From Bacteroidota bacterium (GTDB lineage: Bacteria > Bacteroidota > Bacteroidia > Chitinophagales > UBA10324), in NCBI GenBank assembly GCA_003455275.1, contig DMRR01000159.1, positions 1 to 6,203 on the forward strand: a stretch of DNA of 6,203 nt. The letters are read 5' to 3'. The notes beneath the pieces were generated by a model that was given only the letters and a program-made list of their open reading frames with translations, had not been told where the DNA came from and searched no databases. Each line of letters opens with the position of its first letter. Within the stretch, counting starts at the first letter, position 1. The position numbers were made by a program, and so were the translations under genes. Positions 1-3,724 of the stretch are shown one piece after another.

Positions 1-1
1 G

Positions 2-199
2 GATAAATCATTGGAGAAACTGAACAACGATTCGCGCAAAAAGAATTTCACCATTGTTGGAATCGGAAAAGACCGCGAGTCACAAAAAGTTTTACAAAAA
101 CTTTCTTCGAGACTGAAGGCCGGTTATGTAAAAATCAAAAACAACTCTCAGCAGCACGCATTGCTTGAAGAAGTGAAAGAAAAATCTAAAGTAAAATGA
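2..199 (+). CDS. C-terminal fragment of an unidentified protein (start upstream of window)
   Basis: The reading frame is open from base 2 to a TGA at 197-199, giving 65 residues (DKSLEKLNND... to ...EKSKVK). The TTG at 11 could be read as a start, but the frame continues to the window edge and no Met precedes the fold-like part, so a truncated gene is more likely than a 62-residue one. The visible part is lysine-rich with one buried-strand-like segment, FTIVGIGKDRESQKVL, followed by a helix and GYVKI. This pattern (strand, G-I-G, helix, short strand) is reminiscent of the last beta-alpha-beta unit of a von Willebrand factor A domain, but that is only an impression from a fragment. I do not recognise the gene. 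It ends 43 bp before the stop codon of the convergent corA. Confidence 0.6.
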   Translation, partial: DKSLEKLNNDSRKKNFTIVGIGKDRESQKVLQKLSSRLKAGYVKIKNNSQQHALLEEVKEKSKVK

Positions 200-216
200 A
201 AAGTGAAAAGCTGCAT

Positions 217-238
217 CCTAACCACGAACCGCCAACTC
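217..238. repeat. Possible repeat remnant between the partial gene and corA
   Basis: CCTAACCACGAACCGCCAACTC resembles the AACTACGAACCCCGAC word at 3691-3706, sharing the core ACNACGAACC. It lies in the 43-bp gap between two convergent stop codons. It is flanked by GCTGCATCC (211-219) and GCTACATCC (242-250), a direct repeat with one mismatch whose second copy overlaps the corA stop codon. No stem-loop terminator is visible in this gap. Confidence 0.3.
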
Positions 239-242
239 TTTG

Positions 243-1328
243 CTACATCCACTTCTTCTTCCTGAAATAATAGATCATTCCAGCTGCAATACTTGCCATA
301 ATAAACATGATCAGTAAGTAACCATATTTCCAGTGTAATTCCGGCAGATTGTCGAAGTTCATTCCATACACTCCAACAATAAAGGTGAGCGGAATAAAGA
401 TGGTTGAAATTATAGTGAGCACTTTCATCACATCATTCATTCTGAAACTTTGTACCGAAAAATTTACATCGAGTACGCTGGCCAGAGTGTCTCTGTAAGA
501 TTCAATTGTATCAATCACCTGAACGGTATGATCATATAAATCTCGGAAGAACAAAAGAGATTCAGATTTTATTTCCTTCACCTCGCCGCGAAGCAGAGTA
601 TTAATTACTTCGCGCAGCGGCCAAATAGTTTTTCTCAGCAGAATCAACTCGCGTCGAAGTCGGCTGATATCATGAATGAATCTTGTGTCTTGTCTTGACA
701 TTGCATCATCTTCAATTTCCTCAACCCGCTCTCCTAGTTTTTCCATAATGATAAAATAATTGTCAATCACTTTATCCATCAAAGCATAAGCAAGATAATC
801 AGTACCATAGCGGCGGATGCGCGAATCCGGATTTCGCAACCTATTTCGCACAGAGTCGAAGATGTCTCCAATGTTTTCCTGAAAAGAAAGAACATAATTG
901 TTGCCAACAATTAGTGAGAGTTGCTCAACCTCAACTGATTTTTTCTTGATATTGTAATCAAGCATTTTGAAAACAATAAAAGTGTATCCCTTGCCTTCTT
1001 CCACTTTGGGGCGTTGCTGTGTGTTAACAATATCTTCCATAAAGAGTGGATGAATATTAAACCCCTCTCCTATTCGTTCAACAATATTGGTATGATGAAC
1101 CCCATCAATATTTATCCAGCTAATCGTATCTGTGTCTTTAAATGCAAAGCACTCTTGCACATTATCAATTTCTTTTTCAGCAAATTTCTCCCCGTTATAA
1201 TCTATCACAGTGATCCGTACCTGCGCTGAACTTTCCTTCCCTACATAAACCATTCGGCCCGGAGGCAATCCGGTTTTGATAGCATGGGTAGATTCCTTTT
1301 TTCTATTTGCAATTCTTTCTGTCACCAA
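243..1328 (-). CDS. corA: CorA-family magnesium/cobalt transport protein
   Basis: This encodes a 361-residue inner-membrane divalent cation channel of the CorA family, which forms pentamers taking up Mg2+ (and Co2+). The family signature is clear: the YGMNF loop with G322-M323-N324 at the end of the first membrane segment (about 303-321, VLTIISTIFIPLTFIVG), then a second membrane segment at about 336-355 and the basic tail RKKKWM. The preceding 300 residues are the cytoplasmic domain, with the long charged stalk helix region (for example LGERVEEIEDDAMSRQ) and the N-terminal LPPGRMVYVG segment that I associate with CorA proteins of this length. There is no ATG at the start: TTG at 1326-1328 is followed directly by GTG at 1323-1325, and an in-frame TAA lies at 1341-1343, so one of these two is the start unless the ATG of Met26 is used. 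Met26 would cut into the conserved LPPG...VYVG segment. No ribosome-binding site is visible. It is a single-gene unit, convergent with the partial gene at the left edge and divergent from nfu. Confidence 0.95.
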   Translation of the reverse strand: MVTERIANRKKESTHAIKTGLPPGRMVYVGKESSAQVRITVIDYNGEKFAEKEIDNVQECFAFKDTDTISWINIDGVHHTNIVERIGEGFNIHPLFMEDIVNTQQRPKVEEGKGYTFIVFKMLDYNIKKKSVEVEQLSLIVGNNYVLSFQENIGDIFDSVRNRLRNPDSRIRRYGTDYLAYALMDKVIDNYFIIMEKLGERVEEIEDDAMSRQDTRFIHDISRLRRELILLRKTIWPLREVINTLLRGEVKEIKSESLLFFRDLYDHTVQVIDTIESYRDTLASVLDVNFSVQSFRMNDVMKVLTIISTIFIPLTFIVGVYGMNFDNLPELHWKYGYLLIMFIMASIAAGMIYYFRKKKWM

Positions 1329-1342
1329 ACAAAAATAGAATT

Positions 1343-1376
1343 ATGGTTGGTAGTTGGTAGTTCCTGGTTCCCGGCT
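1343..1376. repeat. Short degenerate intergenic repeat, copy near the corA start
   Basis: The segment ATGGTTGGTAGTTGGTAGTT (1343-1362) followed by CCTGGTTCCCGGCT is made of a 7-base unit GTTGGTA in tandem plus a GGTTCCCGG part. GTTGGTAGTTGGTA (1346-1359) is the exact reverse complement of 3708-3721. It sits just upstream of the corA start codon, between that gene and nfu. Confidence 0.6.
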
Positions 1377-1445
1377 CGCGGATTTTGTTCTTACTATTTA
1401 GCATTGGAAAATATTTTCTATTCATTGCGAACCAAATTATCTAAC

Positions 1446-1500
1446 CTGAAGTTTGAAGTCTGAACTCCCGGCCGCGATTCATCAACCCGGAACTTGAATT
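1446..1500. repeat. Degenerate intergenic repeat upstream of nfu
   Basis: The stretch has a quasi-repetitive look: TGAAGTTTGAAGTCTGAACT at its left end, then CCCGGCCGCG, then CAACCCGGAACTTGAATT. The words AACCCGGAAC, GAACTCCCGG and (at the neighbouring copy, reverse strand) CCGGGAACC are variants of one theme. Such AACCCGGAAC-type spacers are, from memory, common between genes in some Bacteroidota genomes. Its right end touches the nfu -7 element. Confidence 0.4.
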
Positions 1501-1507
1501 AAATTTG
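1500..1507 (+). promoter_or_regulatory. Candidate -7 promoter element for nfu
   Basis: TAAATTTG matches the Bacteroidota primary-sigma -7 consensus TAnnTTTG exactly. It lies 19 bp before the nfu ATG, which would give a short leader of about a dozen bases. No TTG-type -33 element is present at the usual distance upstream, where the sequence is repeat-like, so the promoter may be weak or need an activator. Confidence 0.5.
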
Positions 1508-1526
1508 TACCGAAAAATTTTTAAGA

Positions 1527-2126
1527 ATGGAAACCGCTGAAATTGTTCCTGTAAGTGTATATACTGAAATGACTCCCAACCCGGAGACCATGAAATTTGT
1601 AACAAACAAAATTTTGCTCCTTGATAATTATGTTGAGTTCAAGGATATTGAATCAGCAACCGATTCTCCGTTGGCTATTGAATTGTTTGCCTTTCCATTT
1701 GTGAAAGGGGTATTTTTTATGAACAATTTTGTTACGGTAACCAAGGATACTTCCGCTGACTGGATGGAAATTTCAATTCCGATTAAAGATTTTCTTAAAA
1801 ATTATTTTGATGAAGGTAAAGCTGTCTTCTCTACAAATTTCAAACTGGAAAAACCTGTTGAAGAAAAAAGTATTTCTACATCAGAAAATGAAACTGAAAT
1901 TGTTTCGAAGATAAAAGAGATGCTGGAGAATTATATAAAGCCGGCTGTAGAAATGGATGGCGGCGCCATTCAATTCAAATCATTCAACGCCGGAAAGGTT
2001 TCTCTTTTATTGCAAGGAAGTTGCAGTGGTTGTCCGTCATCAACCATTACATTGAAAGCCGGTATCGAAGGATTACTCAAACGAATGATTCCTGAAGTAC
2101 AAGAAGTGGTGGCAGAAGCCGAATAA
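1527..2126 (+). CDS. nfu: NifU-like Fe-S cluster scaffold/carrier protein (Nfu type)
   Basis: This 199-residue cytosolic protein belongs to the Nfu family, which carries [4Fe-4S] clusters to target enzymes. Two domains are visible. Residues about 12-100 form an Nfu N-terminal domain, starting with the diagnostic MTPNPETMKF (15-24) and containing a FPFVKGVFFMNNFVTVTK segment. A charged linker (about 107-124, rich in Glu/Ser/Thr) leads to the NifU C-terminal domain (about 125-195), with MDGGAIQF starting at 143 and the cluster-binding CxxC, C166-S-G-C169, in GSCSGCPSS. This is the layout of mitochondrial NFU1 and of many Bacteroidota homologues; it lacks the IscU-like domain of nitrogen-fixation NifU, so no link to nitrogen fixation is implied. 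The start is the ATG at 1527, about 20 bp after a TAAATTTG promoter element and without a Shine-Dalgarno. It stands alone, convergent with sucC. No other Fe-S assembly gene is in the window. Confidence 0.95.
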   Translation: METAEIVPVSVYTEMTPNPETMKFVTNKILLLDNYVEFKDIESATDSPLAIELFAFPFVKGVFFMNNFVTVTKDTSADWMEISIPIKDFLKNYFDEGKAVFSTNFKLEKPVEEKSISTSENETEIVSKIKEMLENYIKPAVEMDGGAIQFKSFNAGKVSLLLQGSCSGCPSSTITLKAGIEGLLKRMIPEVQEVVAEAE

Positions 2127-2132
2127 TTATTC
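2121..2132. other. 12-bp AT-rich palindrome at the nfu/sucC convergent junction
   Basis: GAATAATTATTC is a perfect palindrome covering the nfu stop codon and most of the 10-bp gap to the sucC stop codon. It is too short and AT-rich to be a convincing terminator hairpin, but it is the only symmetric structure in a junction where both transcripts must end. Transcripts from both sides may overlap into the opposite gene. Confidence 0.25.
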
Positions 2133-2136
2133 CGGT

Positions 2137-3333
2137 TTATTTTTCGTTTACCACCTTGCTTACTAGTTCAGCAGCTTCTTTCAAAAGAATAGCTGAGTAA
2201 ACTTTTAATCCGCTTTTATCGATGAGGTCTTTTGCAATTTCTGCATTTGTTCCCTGCAAGCGAACAATAATTGGGACTTTTATTTCGCCAATATTTTTAT
2301 AGGCATCTACTATTCCTTGTGCTACACGATCACAACGAACTATTCCACCAAAAATATTTACAAGAATTGCTTTCACATTTTGGTCCGATAAAATAATTCT
2401 GAATCCGGCTTCAACTGTTTGTGCATTGGCCGTTCCTCCCACATCAAGAAAATTTGCAGGAGAGCCGCCGGCAAGCTTTATCATATCCATTGTTGCCATG
2501 GCAAGTCCGGCACCATTCACCATGCAGCCTACATTTCCATCCAGTTTAATAAAATTCAGATTGTATTTACTTGCTTCAACTTCTGTAGGATCTTCTTCTG
2601 AAAAGTCACGCAAATCCGGATAAGTATGATGTCGGAACATGGCGTTGTCATCCAAATTCACTTTTGCATCCACGGCAATGATTCTGTCGTCGTGTGTTTT
2701 CAACACCGGATTTATTTCGAGCATAGATGCATCGCTGCTTACATAGGCAGTGTACATGTTAGAGACAAACTTCACCATGTTTCGGAAAGCTTCACCACTT
2801 AATCCAAGATTGAATGCAATCTTTCGTGCCTGAAATGATTGCAACATTCCTTTCGGATCAACCCACTCCTTCTGAATTTTCTCCGGAGTTTTAGCAGCTA
2901 CCTCTTCAATCTCCATTCCGCCTTCGGTAGAATATATAATTACATTTTGTTTTTTCTCCCGATCCAGAAGTATGCTCATATAAAATTCTTTGCGCTGCTC
3001 GGCATCTCCTCCGTAAACATCCTGAGCTATCAAAACCTTGTTTACTTTTTTTCCTGCTGGTCCTGTTTGTGGAGTGATGAGCGTCATTCCAAGTATGTCT
3101 CCAACTTTTTCTTTTAGTTTTTCCATTGAGGTTGCCACTTTTACTCCTCCTCCTTTTCCGCGTCCCCCAGCGTGTATTTGTGCTTTCACCACCCAGCATT
3201 GTGTTCCTGTTGTTTGCTTCAGGCTTTCAGCTGCTTCAACTGCATCATGCAAAGTTGATACAGCAATTCCCTCCTGCACTGCGACTCCATACTTTTTAAG
3301 AATTTCTTTTCCCTGGTATTCGTGAAGATTCAT
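2137..3333 (-). CDS. sucC: Succinyl-CoA synthetase (ADP-forming) beta subunit
   Basis: This is the beta subunit of succinate-CoA ligase, which makes ATP or GTP from succinyl-CoA in the TCA cycle together with the alpha subunit SucD. The 398 residues are close to the usual length (388 in E. coli). The N-terminus MNLHEYQGKEILKKYGV is diagnostic. The ATP-grasp domain shows AQIHAGGRGKGGGVKV (51-66) and LEINPV (205-210); N208 and D222 keep the 14-residue spacing of the two Mg-binding residues of E. coli SucC. The C-terminal CoA-ligase domain has GCMVNGAGLAMATMD (269-283), DVGGTAN (297-303) and NIFGGIVRCD (326-335). ATG at 3331-3333 is the natural start and is preceded by an A-rich leader. No sucD adjoins it: downstream is the convergent nfu, with 10 bp between the stop codons. 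A match to the Bacteroidota -7 element lies upstream. Confidence 0.97.
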   Translation of the reverse strand: MNLHEYQGKEILKKYGVAVQEGIAVSTLHDAVEAAESLKQTTGTQCWVVKAQIHAGGRGKGGGVKVATSMEKLKEKVGDILGMTLITPQTGPAGKKVNKVLIAQDVYGGDAEQRKEFYMSILLDREKKQNVIIYSTEGGMEIEEVAAKTPEKIQKEWVDPKGMLQSFQARKIAFNLGLSGEAFRNMVKFVSNMYTAYVSSDASMLEINPVLKTHDDRIIAVDAKVNLDDNAMFRHHTYPDLRDFSEEDPTEVEASKYNLNFIKLDGNVGCMVNGAGLAMATMDMIKLAGGSPANFLDVGGTANAQTVEAGFRIILSDQNVKAILVNIFGGIVRCDRVAQGIVDAYKNIGEIKVPIIVRLQGTNAEIAKDLIDKSGLKVYSAILLKEAAELVSKVVNEK

Positions 3334-3358
3334 TCTAAATATTTTTTTTTGAATTGGT

Positions 3359-3388
3359 CAAAAGTAACAGCAACGAATAATTGCGAAA
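3359..3388 (-). promoter_or_regulatory. Candidate sucC promoter (-33 / -7)
   Basis: Read on the - strand, TACTTTTG (3366-3359) matches TAnnTTTG exactly. A TTTC (3388-3385), one mismatch from the TTTG -33 box, lies 18 bp upstream of it, close to the usual spacing. The element is about 25 bp before the sucC ATG, and the predicted leader contains a run of nine A, consistent with A-rich, Shine-Dalgarno-free initiation in this phylum. Confidence 0.5.
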
Positions 3389-3404
3389 GTTTTCTAAATA
3401 AAAA

Positions 3405-3437
3405 TTGAACACAAACTGATAATCGATTTTGAATTTG
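3405..3437 (+). promoter_or_regulatory. Weak candidate promoter for the 80-codon gene and the fusion gene
   Basis: TTG at 3405-3407 and TGAATTTG at 3430-3437 (one mismatch from TAnnTTTG) are separated by 22 bp. They lie 44 bp before the ATG at 3482 and point away from sucC. This is the best match in the intergenic region on this strand, but it is not perfect. No other unit upstream could drive these genes, because sucC is divergent. Confidence 0.3.
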
Positions 3438-3481
3438 ACGAATGACACAATCATTTATATTGCGATACATATTCAATAACC

Positions 3482-3724
3482 ATGAAAGAGGAAAAAGAAA
3501 CTACCCCGCAGATTTTTCTGAACTACAAAAATTTTGAAATTCCTGAAGAAGGAATGCTTGGCTTGCTTGCGCTCGGTGATGTTGGATTGAAGTTATGGAG
3601 GAAGAAACGGAAAGAGACAGAAGTTGAAGCAAGCGAAATACCGAAGGGCGGGACCGGTGAGCTAAAGACTGAAGAAAGTGCAGATTCAAAAACTACGAAC
3701 CCCGACTTACCAACTACCAACTAA
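3482..3724 (+). CDS. Small protein of unknown function, abutting the phosphodiesterase fusion gene
   Basis: It encodes 80 residues, and I do not recognise a family. The N-terminal half looks structured: a polar start, FLNYKNFEIPEEG (12-24), a hydrophobic stretch MLGLLALGDVGLKLW (25-39) and a basic cluster RKKRK (40-44). The second half is a low-complexity Lys/Glu/Ser/Thr/Pro tail. There is no signal peptide. The hydrophobic stretch contains Asp33 and Lys37, so it is more likely a buried or membrane-surface helix than a true transmembrane segment. The stop codon (3722-3724) is followed at once by the ATG of the large downstream gene (TAAATG), so the two are almost certainly co-transcribed and translationally coupled. 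That coupling is the best evidence that the ORF is real and functionally tied to its neighbour. The last 11 codons resemble the short repeats seen elsewhere in the window, suggesting a C-terminal extension of recent origin. Start: first ATG in frame, no Shine-Dalgarno. Confidence 0.75.
   Translation: MKEEKETTPQIFLNYKNFEIPEEGMLGLLALGDVGLKLWRKKRKETEVEASEIPKGGTGELKTEESADSKTTNPDLPTTN
3691..3721. repeat. Repeat copy inside the 3' end of the 80-codon gene
   Basis: AACTACGAACCCCGACTTAC followed by CAACTACCAAC resembles the intergenic repeat. TACCAACTACCAAC at 3708-3721 is an exact inverted match to 1359-1346, 2.3 kb away. Here it is translated as TTNPDLPTTN at the C-terminus of the small protein, and the next bases are its stop codon and the ATG of the fusion gene. 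Confidence 0.55.

Noticed and set aside
11..199. A complete 62-codon gene starting at the TTG at 11
   Set aside because: The frame is open to the window edge, and the fragment looks like the end of a larger fold, so an upstream start is more likely.
1014..1229. A 71-codon + strand frame inside corA
   Set aside because: It is antisense to the well-conserved corA N-terminal domain and shows no domain or initiation signal.
1330..1337. CAAAAATA, which on the - strand reads TATTTTTG and matches the -7 consensus upstream of corA
   Set aside because: It ends one base before the TTG start codon, so transcription would begin inside the gene, and no -33 box lies at the right distance. It could only work if translation began further in, such as at Met26, which would remove a segment I expect to be conserved.
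1527..2126. Reading the NifU-like gene as evidence for nitrogen fixation
   Set aside because: The protein is the Nfu type (Nfu N-terminal plus CxxC domain), a general Fe-S carrier; the IscU-like domain of true NifU is missing and no nif gene is nearby.
2419..3325. Several + strand frames of 60-95 codons and a 97-codon - strand frame within sucC
   Set aside because: They overlap a fully conserved sucC frame and encode unfamiliar, composition-biased peptides.
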